Positions 27,201-41,040 are shown, counted from the stretch's first letter. The stretch: DNA of 64,000 nt from Lethocerus indicus (GCA_019843655.1 JACDQD010000007.1:22710365-22774364), one strand, 5' to 3'. Program-made: numbers and translations. Notes: generated by a model from the letters alone, not told the origin.

Positions 27201-28653
27201 TACTATTCCCCCATTCTGACTTTTATTGTACTACCCATCCTCTGTAAATATCTGCCATTTTTAGAATTAATAAAATTATTTTTAAAATATGGCAGTTGTC
27301 ATATGAATGGGGGTTATGAAAGTTCCACTATACCACTTAGAAAATACAATAAGTATAATTTCAAGACCCAATTATTTCAGTTGTTGATTCACTACTTGAA
27401 ACAAAATGTACAATATATTCAAAAATTAATTAATTAAGAAAAATAGATACTGAACTAAGACATGTATTTTAATTCATATGTTAGTAGTCTGAGTGGTATA
27501 ATATTAAACACGTCAACCCTGATTCAAATCAATTTTCATTAACCCAATAACTTCAAATTACCACGAGTAGAGATCATATAACTTCAATACACTCACGAGA
27601 ACTTATTTTATATAAATTCTTACCACCAAAATCATCTGTATCATTTTCATTTTCTCCATCTTCATCTTCAGCACCAGATTCACTATCATAAACAGGAAAA
27701 GCATCATCTTCGTCTGCTTTGATATGGCCCTGAAAAAATACTGCATTTAGAAATTACACCAATAATAATGACTAGTTTATAAAAATTCATACGAATGTAT
27801 AAAAATACCTTAAAATTTTGCAATTTATTTAGAATAGATTTGTAAAATAATATTTGATATAAACAAAAATTATACAATATTAATAACCAGACACCAGTCA
27901 GTGACAAGAACAATTTTCTTTAGTTACTGTACAATTTATGCATTTCTAGTCTCAATATTTTAAAATAGGTAATCCATTGGCTACAATAATGGTTTTAAGA
28001 CCAAGATCTAATGTTTATGTCGCCCAATGTAAAATTTATCTGAATGCTCCAATTCAAACAATCAGAGAATAAAACATATAATAGACTTTTTTAATGAATC
28101 AACTTACAACAATTCCTTCAACATTTTTGATTGATTTCATTATATAATCAATAATGGTAGGTAGTATAGGTGCCATATTTTCCTTAAGAATGGTGGAAAC
28201 AGAGGCAAAAAGCCCGTATGTACTTTTCCTGATATCAGGATCATCTGTTGACTGAATTAACTGTAATCCAAGTTGAATACTTTCACCGGCCAATGGCCTG
28301 AAATTATCTTCACCAACATTACGAGCCAACATAGCCAAAGCATCTGTAAAAAGAAATAATAACTTAAAACATTTAAATAGTGTGCAAGTGAAGGAAATAT
28401 TACAAAATTATGGTTTTTACTTGGGAGTCAATGACTGATGTAAAATATTCATGCAGATTTTACTGCACTGGAGTAACAAACCATTCCTGAAGCATCCTGT
28501 CAGCACTGCCCCTACTTGTGTCAGTGTTCATAGTAACAGTATGCAGTAATGCAAATGTATGATAAAAGAAATTCAGTAATGCAGGATTTGGTTCTTATGT
28601 GCAATAAAAAACACCAATAACATTGGTAATATTTTCTTATTGCTGTATAAAAA

Positions 28654-28714
<61 letters not shown>

Positions 28715-29576
28715 AAACATAATAACATTTTAATAACACCAGTTACCGATTGCTTCAACTTGAAGACACAAAGTATCAGGCTCTTGTTGTTGCATCAGAA
28801 AACCATTTAATTTTCCCATAATATCTTGGAAATATGGGACAATTGTTTCTTTGGCTCCACAGGCTGCAAACAAGCATATATTGTTTTAATAAACTAATAT
28901 AATTAATAATTTTTTTATCAATTATTATCCAAGTCATTAAATATATTAGTTTATATAATCAATTAATAATAATAATTATTATTAATATATTAATTCAAAT
29001 ATTACTTCTGTTTATATTTTGGAAAAAAATAAAAGATATATCATTAATGATAATGACAGAATATCATTATATGACAATAAATTAAATTCTTAATAATGAA
29101 TCAGGCCAGTATAAATAATCCCCCAAAAAAGTTACCTGCAGTTCCTATAGAGCTAATGGCCAACCTCCTAACATGTGTACTATATTCAGGTCCAGTGAGG
29201 ATCAAGAGTTTGCTAATCAAGTCGGGTAGGTGAGGCCCCAGACCATGTTCCAAATTTTCACAAAACTTTTCGAGGGCATAAAATGTTCTATCAGCAGCAG
29301 TCCCCAATTTGGCAGGCTCCTTCCCTTTTTCAATGATCTGCTGGAGGAGAGCTGTCATAACTGGAATCAATTCCTGGCTGTAGACACTGACTTCTGGCTA
29401 AAAACAGAATAAAATTTCACTTTAATGCAATAATTTTATTCCTTAAATTTGAGTCTGCGTAAATTAGGAACATCAAATCATGTGGAATGTGCAATACTAG
29501 CTTCTCTCCTAAAAGTCCTTTCATAATCATATTTTGTTTTTAAATATTAATACAAATAGGTGTAGAGAAAGAGAGA

Positions 29577-29648
<72 letters not shown>

Positions 29649-32600
29649 ATATGTAATATGTGATTTTTCAGTATTCTCTCAGTTGTTTGAGTTGAGACTA
29701 AAATTATTCCATATCACTGATGATATATAGTAATATCACAGTGAAACTGGGTCTAGACCCAAACAAAATTAATCAGAGATGACAGAAAGTTACATGAATG
29801 ATAACAATGCAATCCTAAACATAACCTATTAATAACAAATAATTTTAATCTAATTAAAATTTGTAATTAACTCTTTCTAACCTGTAAGTGTTCTGCAAAT
29901 TGTCCAAGCGCAAATAGTGCAGCATTTCTGACCACACATTCCGAATCCATAATGCCCTTATAGATAACCTGTACAAATTGGTTCAGGTTGTTCTCTCTGA
30001 TGTAGTCATCACATCCTTGAGCCAAAATACCCATGGTAAGGTAAGCCGCTTTTTTGGCATAAATATTGTTTCCCTGTAAAGCTGGTTCTACAAGTTGCAT
30101 CTGAAAAAGGAAAAAGAATAAAAAGATAAAATAAATTTCATAAGTGGATAGGCAATTAAATGTTCATACTATTTTTTGTGTCTTTTTCCTTATTCTATAA
30201 CACAAACAAAATGTATGTTATCAGTTTTTATTTAATTTGCATATTGTAAAGTCTAATTACAAAATTTTACAATATTTTACCAATTTATAATTTAGTTAAT
30301 AACTAAACTATAATATGATTAAACTGACCAATGGAGGTATGATATCTTCAGCTTCCATACTGACAGCCATTTCATCTAAGGTTTCACAAGCACTTGTCAA
30401 GAGGGTATCATCATCTGTATCACTTGAAAAATATTCTTCATCCTCTTCATCTTGAGGTTTTTCACACATGATACCAAATAAGAGATTAAGGATGGGCACA
30501 ACAAGATTATTCTTCTCAATAACCTATAAATCAATTAATGCAGTTATCAAAACAAAATGAAACATACGTAATATTTAAATAACATTGTCATATAAATCTC
30601 TTTTCCAATTTAAGTATAAACTTATGACAAAACTAAGAAATAATTTTACAATTACAGTTTATGTTAATATATAATACAGAAATGTAACTCCTTGTTTATA
30701 TAAAATTTTCATTTTTAGTCACTGTTAAGGTTTTATCTATATAGCAAACAGTGAAAGGTACCAACAATTGAGTTGAAATCATCCAAGCTTACAAAACTAT
30801 TAGATAAGATATTTAGTTGTACTTCAACCTTTTAAATGTTTATTAGCAGACTCACTTTCATCTTTAATTTTATGAGTATGCCAATAAAAGTTAGCGATTT
30901 CATCTGCAAATCTTCCTTGAGTGTCTTGTTTCCAGCTATTTCAAGGCACAATTTGACAACCTGTTTGATCCTAGGGGTGAGGATGGCCATACCATCCCAC
31001 TCAGCCAAGTCGTAGAGAAAATCTAAGGCTTCAAATGCTCGGTCAAAACGCTTTGTTGCCAATGCCTTAATACTGGCTAATATACGAGGGAACATCTCTG
31101 CACACATATTGGACAACTGGAAACAAGGGTATCACAAAGGATGAATGAAAAATATTTTTTTTGTAAATGACCTATCTAAAGAGAAAAATGATAGTTTCTG
31201 GTGGTTACAGTAGTTATAATCTATTATCTTGTATCAGGTCATAATTTGGGAATTAAATAATTTTATCACAAAATATAATTGTTTTATATAATCCATTATT
31301 TTACATTGTGCCAAATTATTGCCACAAATAATTACCAAGGAACTATATTTGTCTGCATACAAAATACAATTTAGTATACATTTAATTTATTGGTAGCTAT
31401 TGAATAAGTTCATATAGGTAAATATTAAATCAAATAAATATTCTACAAGTTGTTTTTCTTATTTCCCACCTACAAAGTGTTGTCAAAATACTCACTTCAC
31501 GATTACTCCTGATCGTAGGACCAAAATATACCATACAGACAATGATGTAGAAAGCAATGGGTGATGAAAGATCAGTCAAATTGGCCAGTGTTGTTGAAAA
31601 TAACATAATAAAGGAACCTGCTAGTGGAGCAAATTGCGATGGAGCCACCTCAGCCAGTACGCTCAATGTGTAAAATCCCAGCTATTGATTAGAGAATAAA
31701 TATATGCATAAGTTTCTTGAGTATTAAAAATACATTTTAATGCTCTTATAAGTATCAAAAGATTATTTTATAATATAATGACTGTAAGTTAAAGACTAAA
31801 TGCTTAAAAAAGATTTCTTATACTGACTGGAAACAAAAAATCACAAGCATACACTCAAATGCATTCTTTTCTCAAAATATTCATGCAATAAATGTTTAAC
31901 AAGACAGATGAACATAATATGTTATGACCACTAAAAAACCTTATGGCTTTATCATTTCCCTATTTAATTTATTCTTTATTTAAGTACTGCTAAGATAAAT
32001 AGTATTTAGTAGAATAAAAATGAGAGCATAAAACATTTAAAAATGACAGGCTTCTGGCTGATTCCCTCTATGACATACTACTGGGTAATTGTCTGTGACT
32101 AATGCTCATTAAATTAAATGACCCTCATGACAAGGTCAGTTATTGAATTGTTAGAGAAATATTATAATATTGAATGATGCAATAAATAAATAACAAATGC
32201 ATTAATAATAGTACTGAGCTATTTTTTATCCAGGAATCATATTACATGTTATATTATACAAACATTGATTGAGAAGGACTATACCAATCAGTGGAATATA
32301 ATTAAATATTTTATTTATGCATGTGTGTGTGTGTGTGTGTGTACATTTTCCATCCTATAATTACAAAATAAAAAAGAATTATCCATTTTACAATTCTATT
32401 TAACAGTTTACAGTATGTAGGAAATTTTGTTTTCTGTATTTATATTTTTTTGGTAGGGTACAATTAGAGGTTAGCTCTTATGCACCCTATTTGTGATCAC
32501 TGTTGCTACTTATGGACTAGCTTACAAGCTAACATCCATGGTAAATGTCAGGCTTATCATCATTCACCTGGGTAGATTGAACCACCAACCCCCGTATCAG

Positions 32601-33594
32601 CAGGTGCATGTCCCAACGTGAAAATTGATATCCAAAATAATTTATGCATGTAATTTTATATAAAGAAAGTAAATCTGGAAGTAGAAAAATGCACTATACC
32701 TCTTTTTCATTTTTGTTACTACTTGTTGTCGTATGCTGCAGGAATTGCAACAGTTCAGGCCATGAATTCACTGGAAATTCATGTATGATCAATGTCCCCA
32801 CAAGTTGAGCAATGCTATTTTTAACAGACTTTTCCTGTTCATTTACAAGACACTGCATGAGCACATTTTTCACCCTGAAAAATAGATAAATTATTTATAT
32901 AATAAGTCAATTACAGAAACCACTGCTAATTGGCTACGTTATTAAAAATTGTAATACAACTAATTTAAACTATTTCACCAACTATATCTTCTTTAAACTA
33001 TATTTTTAAAGTGGCAGTAACCAACAATTTATCATAAGATAATCTGTAAACAGTTGTTGTCAGTTAATATAATAGTGCATAAGATTCATCTCTATAAGGT
33101 AACATAAAAGTTACCATATTGGACATGATAAATGTTAACATTCTTGCATGAATACTTTTAATGGCACATGCATATGAAAATATAATAAAATATCCATTTA
33201 ATTATATAATTTTCATAATATTTTACAATATCCTAAGGATGTTCTTCAGCATTTTAAGCATAGTCACATGCATTATTAACAAAAAGCAATTTCAAAATTT
33301 ATATAAAATTAACATATTTATATTTAATAAAATTGGTTGTACTGTGTTGAAAACTCATTACGACAAGAAATATATTTAACATAAATTTGTTCCTAAAAAA
33401 TTGAGTATTTTAACTATACATGACAATGGATCATTGTTCTACTGAAGGGAAGTCTATTAGCGGAACATTCATACACTATCCCATATACTTTATATTCACT
33501 ATTCATACTACTCAATCTGTTGATCTCACGTTACTATACAAAATTGAATTTTTAAAATATTTTGAGAAACAAATAAAAACATTCATATGATTCA

Positions 33595-33647
<53 letters not shown>

Positions 33648-34266
33648 GAGATATAAAAGAAATAAGTGACAAGTTTGCAATAATGCACGTATCAATTTTA
33701 GCAACAGTTAATTGCGATAAGTTGATATGGTTTTTAACTGCTGATGACCTAAAAATAGTTTATTGATAATCATTATGAATAAAGAACATTAATGCAACAG
33801 AATGATACACATATAATTTACAATATTGTAAAAAAAAAGATAAACGGATCATTTTATATCAGTTAAAGATTACTTAATAAATTATATATGTTTAAAGATA
33901 TAAAGATAATTTATGTTACTTACTCATTTCTAACCAATTCATTAAGACTACTCCAGTGTTTACTTTTTGCAAACCTCTTGCGAAGTATAACAGCAGCATA
34001 CTGACGGACCAATACATCAGTTGAAGAGACTAGGACCCTGCATAATTCTGGAACAGCTTCAGGATTTTTGAATGCCTCCCGCAATTCTTTAGTACCCTGC
34101 ATTGAACATAAGTATAGTTTATCAGAACTCAATAAAACAAACATATAATGCATAAGATAAAAGAAGAATTTATACTAAATATAGTGTAAACATCAGGAGC
34201 TTATATTTAGACTACTTAAAATTCCTATAGTATTATTATATATCATCATCCTGATTATTCTTGTAT

Positions 34267-34327
<61 letters not shown>

Positions 34328-34675
34328 CTGTACATTAGTATACACATGTTTATGGCATACTTAGTTTTCTCTCATTCACCAGACAGAAATTACTGCCTTT
34401 CTTAAAATAACAGGACCAAATTGAAAATTAATAAATGATTACTGGAATATAAAAGTTATGCTCTTATCCACAGCACTATAATGATTTGATATATACTAAA
34501 CATCTTCCGTAAAAGTGCCACAGGGAAGTATCTGAATCAAAGTCTTGGTTAAATTCGATAATTCAGACTCAAATCGAGCCATGGGTGTAACACATGGCCA
34601 CATTTGCAAAAAAAAAGTTACCTCTTTTATTGTAGTGTTGTCATTTTGTAAAAGTTTCTTTAAAACGTTTTCCAT
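24281..34675 (-). CDS. IPO4: Importin-4 (karyopherin beta family), 19 coding exons
   Basis: Nuclear import receptor built of HEAT repeats; in other animals it carries ribosomal proteins and histones H3/H4 into the nucleus and responds to RanGTP. Exons, 5' to 3' on the minus strand: 34622-34675, 33924-34096, 32700-32874, 31496-31681, 30856-31116, 30329-30523, 29882-30100, 29136-29397, 28747-28863, 28108-28343, 27624-27729, 27054-27132, 26817-26968, 26273-26466, 25721-25891, 25313-25526, 24876-25008, 24590-24764, 24281-24408. All have GT-AG borders and matching phases except exon 16. The product is about 1076 residues, close to human IPO4 (1081). Hallmarks: VVRNAALFALGQFAEHL in exon 7, acidic loops in exon 6 (DEEDEEYFSSDTDDD) and exon 11, and NLPLKEDYVEDKWVFG in exon 18. 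It ends QQACSI at TAA 24283-24281. The start follows MENVLKKLLQ, a normal short IPO4 N-terminus. Exons 3, 9, 11, 12, 13, 15, 17 and 19 lack an ATG-led open frame. Exon 16 is one base short, which would cause an early stop. Confidence 0.95.
25494..25499 (-). other. IPO4: One-base frameshift inside importin-4 exon 16
   Basis: Exon 16 (25313-25526) is 214 nt, but its neighbours' phases (0 in, 2 out) require a length of 3n+2. The first part reads YNSKKGEEAQK in frame. The homologous downstream part (SVGMLAECMEGLG) is in another frame, whose upstream extension meets a TGA at 25509-25507. The break therefore lies near the CCCAAAA run on the minus strand. Read literally, translation stops at TAA 25430-25428, about residue 890. 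Because every other exon is intact, an assembly or sequencing error, or a polymorphism, is likelier than gene death. No canonical slippery heptamer is in frame. Confidence 0.85.
28657..28709. repeat. (AT)n microsatellite
   Basis: About 26 AT units in an importin-4 intron, close to the acceptor-distal side of exon 9. Confidence 0.98.
29571..29646. repeat. (GA)n microsatellite with GATA interruption
   Basis: A long GA run interrupted by a short TAGATAGATA segment, in the importin-4 intron between exons 7 and 8. Confidence 0.98.
32322..32341. repeat. (TG)n microsatellite
   Basis: About ten TG units in the importin-4 intron between exons 3 and 4. Confidence 0.95.
32455..32625. mobile_element. 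Possible SINE-like or other repeat insertion
   Basis: This intronic block is clearly less AT-rich than its surroundings. On the minus strand it holds GGTTCAATCTACC (plus-strand 32571-32583), which is close to the pol III B-box GGTTCRANNCC. It also contains the short inverted pair TAGCTTGTAAGCTA. I cannot see clear target-site duplications or a full A-box, so the call is tentative. Confidence 0.25.
33598..33643. repeat. (AT)n microsatellite
   Basis: Uninterrupted AT dinucleotides in the importin-4 intron between exons 2 and 3. Confidence 0.97.
34269..34322. repeat. (TA)n microsatellite
   Basis: About 27 TA units in the first importin-4 intron. Confidence 0.97.
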
Positions 34676-35502
34676 AATTGATATAGAACGTTTGTAAGAC
34701 TGACACTTGTAGTTCTTAATTTTGTTAGTATTAGCCGGTAACAGTCTAATCACATGCTTACAGGAACTGAACTCCACTCTGACGTATTACACCTTACTCC
34801 TCAAGTACTGAGGTTATAACCACTACCTAGAATAGAGATTTTTCTTTCCTAAAACTTATAAAGAAAAGATAAAATTTAAAAAAAATATTTTAATAATGAA
34901 CCATTTTAATAATAAACAACGAAAACTGGAAGCTAATATTTCAACAAGAGTATATATACTCTTTTTAAAAATACTAAGTGTTTAAAAGTACGAAATACTT
35001 CCTCTTTTAAAAAATAATTAATTAATTTTTTTTAGTCTGATATTTTTTAAATTTCAATTTAAATAAATAATCAAATATTATGGTATTGTACTGTATTTTA
35101 AAGTACATTATGCGATTTATATATTTTTCTAGGATACGAATAGTATTGTGTACATTAAATAAATTTTTAAATAATAAAAATTAGAAAAGTATGAATTACT
35201 GAAAGGTGTAATACTTTTTTATAATTTTCGGGATATCATAACCATTGTAATTTAATCAAAATGTTACCTTCTTAATAAAAACAAGTAACCACTGTTATTA
35301 TAAATAACATAACTACAAATATTTTTCTTATAAATTGACTTTCTATATTTAAAAATTTCTACAGTTTCTTGAGTTAGTAATTTGAGTTTGAAGTTGGCGA
35401 TCTTGATATTAACTACTGATTGAGCGGTGCCGTGATCCGAAACTTGCCATTCCAAGCTGTATCTTTACCTTCATTGGCTTTTATTATAATTAATAAGATT
35501 TT
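34676..35502. promoter_or_regulatory. Divergent IPO4/PRMT5 intergenic promoter interval
   Basis: The start codons of importin-4 (minus, 34675) and PRMT5 (plus, 35503) are 827 bp apart and point away from each other, so both promoters must lie here unless untranslated exons are remote. The interval is mostly AT-rich with a small CpG-bearing patch near 35395-35455. That patch contains a minus-strand open frame beginning MEWQVSDHGTAQS (35264-35455); I do not recognise it and could not find a convincing splice donor. Confidence 0.6.
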
Positions 35503-38500
35503 ATGTCTGCGGGTAAGCCTTTAAACGGTCTCATATATTATTTTTGTTGTTTTACGTATGTGTTGTAATAACATTTAAGTGCAGCAAGTAACCCATGTCG
35601 TCTTCAACTCATTTCATACCTGCACATTATCGAAAAACACGATTTTAGTTTTTCCAAAAATTTAAGTTTCCTTCTAAGTGTTTTCCCTTGCTTATTACTG
35701 CAACAGTAAATTGAAGTCGCGTTAAACAGATATTATATTATATGTAAGTAAAACCTTTTTCTCAGATATGCCTAGACATGCATCCTGTGGATTGGATTTT
35801 TCTTCTGTGCCCGACCTTAAAGCTGCTTTGTCTGTTACATCAGAAAATGGGTAAGCTTGGTACATTTAGAATATTATATTGTTTACTTGTTTTCAGCTGA
35901 CTTTTAAATATGTTAGAATATAGTAATCTCTTAGAATAAGTGTTGAATATCATCTCAATAGTTCTGGAATGTGCAGGAGTTTTATATGACAACAAACATT
36001 TGTTGTTTCAGATATACATTTGCCTGTTTTCCAATTGTCCACCCACGTTTCAAAAGGGAACTAATAAAAAAAGGTGTTTGTGCAAACAATGGAGCCTTTA
36101 CAAGATCTGATCTTCTTTTAACTAGTCAAGGTAAGTTTTATCATTTTGTTATGTTTGTTACTTTCATATCTCATTATGTATTTGAGAAGAATGAGAATGT
36201 CGTTTGATACAACCAAGAGGGTAAAGTGAGGAAGTTATACCACCATTCCATTAGGTGTAGAGGAGGGATCACCCCTTCCGCTGACCACTAGTAAAGGGGA
36301 ATATGACTTCACTCAAATTTAAATTAAAGAAGAGGGAGAGATGTCTTTTAATGGATAAATGTTTTTCAACAGATTATTAGGAAAACTATTTTTCTAACAT
36401 TCCTTTTCTTTCTTCTAGTGAATTCCATGTTTTGAATTATATCAATGGATGTAATATTTATTTCCTGTAATTTTATTTGCAGATTGGTGCAATATGGTTG
36501 TTGGAAAGCTTTCAGAATATTTAGACTGTGATAGCACCAATGTTGAATTAAGAAAACACAGCGAAGCTTGCATCGCGCAAGAATTAATGTTTGCAACACA
36601 TCTAGGCTTATCAGCTATAATGCTCAAGTTACATGGTACCAATCATGTTAACATGGCAAGAATCATTTATGATAAGTCATTCAGTCACAATAGTAGTCAG
36701 GTAATACTATAAGACTTTAATTTTTAAAAATTCAGTTGTTTATTATATCAAAATTAAAACTACATTTATATTTTCTTTTTTATATAAGATAATAAAGTAG
36801 TACAGATAGTACATATGATTCATCATTTGATTAGAATGCTAGTAAACCAAAAAAGGAAAACTACTGGTTTAATATGACATCTGTGCTTTATAGTTGTATA
36901 ATATTTAATATTTATCAATGAAAATAAATTTTTCAGATCTGGGTTCATGTACCAATGGTGAGCCCTGAAGTCAATGCGGCATTTTATCGTGAAGGAAAAG
37001 AACCTCCTGATATCGACACCTGGAAATGGTAAGAATCATGTTCACAAACTGAATGGACAAGTAATTACTACTTAAGTTGTTTTAATTTTTTTCATTCATT
37101 TTTTCAAAATAAAAAAACTTCAATTTTAGTTTCATGACTTCAGAAAATAATGAATTAGAACAAATTGGTATCATAGCAGAATGATATCGGGTGCATCCAT
37201 TATTATCAATTACCGTTTCATTTAGCTTTCCCCCATCACATCCACAATTTGAATGTTGAATAGTACATCCATTAGTTAGATAATTTATGGTATCTGTAAA
37301 GACTGTAAGGTGAATTTTCCTAAAAGTGATGACAACTTTTTTTGTGTATTGCCCATTTTAGGTGGAATGAGTTCAGACTAATGTGTGATAGCAGTAAAAG
37401 GATTGGTGTGGCTCTGGAGGTATCCGCCGATCTACCTGATGAGCCTGAATTGGCAAGGTGGTTGGGAGAACCACTCAGAGCCCTGATAGTGCCCACTTCT
37501 CTGTTTATCACGAATAAGAAAATGTTCCCTGTCCTGTCACAGAGGCATCAAGCATTTATCAAGAGGGCAGCTGCCCTAGATCTCCAGTTCATTGTTACAG
37601 GTGCCAACAGACATTCCAGCCTCAAACACTACATGCAGTACATTGATCATCTCTATCTGGTGAGCTCTTCCTTAGATATTACAATGAAATAAGGAAGTAC
37701 GAAATTGTTGCAAACTATTCAGACCTCAGGAGATTTGTCTCCGAGAAATGTTTTGTTCAGAAGGTGGTAACCGCATTGTATATCTCAACCTTAGACCATA
37801 GGCAAAAGCTTATGACACCCCAAACTGCATGGAGTGAATAAAAAATCTATCTATGAATGTTGATTCATTGCTTTAGGATAAGCAATTAGACCTGTTTTGT
37901 CATATCACTGTCATTAATGGCATCAGTGATTGGCACAAAATGAATGAGCATTCAGGATGAAGTGTACTTCAGTTTTCTTTAATATCCCATGGATTGAATT
38001 CTTAAACTTAATTTATGGTGCTTTTGAATATACACGTATACTGGCAGTGCATTGTTACACTGTAGTGATATATATTTTTACTTTCTGCTTCTATTCATTA
38101 CATGATTCAAAACATTCATCTATTAGTTCAGCACCTTTTATTTTATTTTTTCTAATTATATGAAATATATACTTGTTTTAGAATAGTAATCAGAATGAGA
38201 TTACTGCAAATTATGCTCGTGGATATGAAGACTATCTGCAGATTCCACTTCAACCTCTCATGGACAACTTGGAGTCTAACACATATGAAGTTTTTGAAAA
38301 GGATCCTGTCAAATACACCGAATATCAGAGTGCCATGTATCAAGCACTTTTGGATAGGGTCCCAGATGAGGAAGCAGAAACAAATACACAGTGAGATTTT
38401 ATTTTTGGATTTACCAGAATTAAATAACCTTACACTTAATTTTTAGATGTTTGAAAACCAAGTTTTTCTTCTTTTAAATCAGTTAATTAACTGTCTTTTA

Positions 38501-41040
38501 AGATTAATAAGAGACAAACTCTTGTTCTATTGCGCATTATAAATGTTAGGAAGAAAAATAAATCATTTTTTCAATTGTTTCCATTAATTCTTTGCAACAT
38601 CCACTTAGAGAATAACTGAATTTTTGTTCTCCTAATGCAATCATATATGATCACTTTCAAGAGACAGGGATTTAATAAAGGCTTATACGAACCTATTAAT
38701 TATTAACAATTTTGGACCATGAGTTCAGCTTATTTAAAACTAATATTATTTCTATAGTATTAAAAATGTTTCATTTGTTTTAATAAATTTAATGTCTAAC
38801 TTCATTATACTTTAAAACTAAACAATTGGGTAATTTTTGTAGCCACAAGGCAACACAAGTCTCTTACAAAGATCATTTGAACAAATTAGGACAAGCATAA
38901 TGTTATGGTACCATCATGCACAATTGTTCATGTTGTATTAAGTTGTTTGGAACATTGAAAATAGTTAAAAGTTGTTTTCTGAGGGTTATCATGGTAGTTG
39001 GAGCAGGCAGAGGACCACTAGTGAATGCCGCTCGGGGTGCTGCTGCTCGTGCCAACCGGAAGATCAGGGTATATGCTGTTGAAAAGAATCCAAATGCTGT
39101 CGTCACGTGAGTTAATAATATTTAATTTTGTTAAATTAGAGTAATGTCGTATGCATGTATTGCTGCTGGTGATGGGTTACATTTTTTTCACAATGCGTTA
39201 TAACATTTATTTTCCTTAATTAGAGCACAACTTGAGTCAGGTATGATTACCTGATTTGGCTCTCAGTAATAATTATAGCGTAAAAATAAAGTTTATTCAA
39301 CATAGTCATTTTTGTACCTACAGTTTGAGCATTAATAATTATAATGAAATACTGTGACACTCTGTTCTTTAAAATTGATAATATAAAACATACTATGTTG
39401 TACAGGTTGTTTTCTCTGAAAGAAGAAGTATGGAAGGACTCAGTGACGGTGGTATCATGTGACATGAGGGACTGGGATGCCCCTGAACAATGCGATATCC
39501 TTGTGTCCGAACTTCTGGGTTCATTTGGTGATAATGAACTATCTCCAGAGTGTCTAGATGGACCCCAGAAGTTTCTTAAACGTAATAAAATTTACTTCAA
39601 TAGAATAGAATAAGACTTTATTTGGTATGTTCACATAAATTGTTTGGTATAGACTTTTGAATTTTATTTTTTACAATATTCAGTCAAACTTGTTTACCCT
39701 TTAAATTTATTACTTTTTCACCATTTTTATTTTTATTTATTTATTTATTTGGTTTATTCACATGTTATTTGGTATTTTGTCAACAGCCGATGGTATCAGC
39801 ATACCTAGCAGTTATACTTCATATTTGTGTCCTCTTCAGTCTAGCAAGTTGTACAATGAAGCCAAAGGCTGCAACACATTTGACAAACCACATTATGCAA
39901 AATTTGAAATGCCCTACGTTGTTCATCAATTAAATACTTATAAAATTGCCCCACCAAAACCTGTTTTCACATTTCACCATCCTATAAAAGGTAAGACCCA
40001 TACAATTCGTGAGCTTTTAAGTTGAGCAGTTATGGTTCTTAGTTAAATCATGATTCTGTATTATTGTCTCATTTTTCAGTTTATCTGTTGTATATTTAGA
40101 AATTATAACATTGTATCATCTAAGTGTACTTATTAATCCATGTAACAACATTTTGTTATCCGAAATATAACATTAATATTGATGATAGGGCAAATGTTTA
40201 GTAAAATGTAAACATTCCTGTTTTCGCTTAATACTATCATATAAAAGACATTTGTGGAGAGTACCCTTTTATAGTAGACAGATAGTTTTATAATTTACCA
40301 TTACTGATCCTTTGCCTAAAGGAGAATATTTCAGTGTTTATGGAGTATTTGATTTTTTATTTGCATAACAGAGGAAATAGCTGATCACACCAGATATGCA
40401 AAGCTTAATTTTCAAGTGGATCAAGATGCAGTATTACATGGCTTCTCTGGTTTCTTTGACACTGTCCTTTACAAGGACATCAAGCTCAGTATTGTACCTG
40501 ACTCATATTCAAAAGGGATGTTCAGCTGGTTTCCTATTTATTTTCCAATCAAGGTAAGCATTAAAAATTGTTGATGGCCTAGTTTCTTCTGATAAATAAA
40601 TTTAGTTATGGAAATAATACATCAAATTAATAAAGAAAGGAAGGGGGTAGTGGTGGATCGGATCACAGGTTAGAGCGAGCACTTTTGAATCAAAGTAAAA
40701 AATCAAAGTATAAAAACTCTTACATTAGTCTTTACCATGTTCATGTTGCTACCGAAAAATATTGGATATGATAAGTTTATTGAAATTATTTTTGCTATAT
40801 AAAAAAATATTGGTAGTCGATACAAAATATCTAAAAGAGAGTAACCTATGGTCAAATTTTTGTTTGTTTCTCTTTTGTCAGGATCCTGTACAATTGAAGA
40901 TGGGAGATGAAATTGAAGCCCACTTTTGGAGATTGGCAAACAAGAAAGATGTCTGGTATGAGTGGAGCATTTCGAAACCACTTCAGTTACCCATTCACAA
41001 TCCCAATGGCCGTTCTCACTCTATAGGACTATTCTGTTAG
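35503..41040 (+). CDS. PRMT5: Protein arginine methyltransferase 5, 12 coding exons
   Basis: Type II methyltransferase making symmetric dimethylarginine on histones and Sm proteins, normally in an octamer with WDR77/MEP50. Exons: 35503-35512, 35766-35850, 36012-36130, 36483-36700, 36937-37028, 37362-37659, 38182-38390, 38984-39106, 39406-39581, 39787-39990, 40372-40553, 40882-41040. All phases close, giving 624 residues (human 637). Layout: N-terminal TIM-barrel domain to about residue 275, Rossmann methyltransferase fold, then C-terminal beta-barrel ending near [13 protein letters not shown]. AdoMet motif GAGRGP is at 350-355 and the AVEKN acidic residue is E377. The double-E loop [11 protein letters not shown] carries E420 and E429. 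Phe312 in YEVFEKDP matches human Phe327, needed for symmetric methylation. All catalytic residues are present. The tiny first exon (ATG TCT GCG G before a GTAAGC donor) is inferred; if wrong, the in-frame ATG at 35768 in exon 2 would start a protein four residues shorter. Confidence 0.95.

Noticed and set aside
28573..28758. Frame with a long Tyr-Ile alternation
   Set aside because: Simply the translated (AT)n microsatellite.
36366..36642. Two minus-strand frames
   Set aside because: Antisense shadows of PRMT5 exon 4 and its flank.
39601..39640. AATAGAATAGAATAAGACTTTATTT stretch in PRMT5 intron 9, similar to one near 17207
   Set aside because: Could be retroelement tails, but too short and simple to assign to a family.
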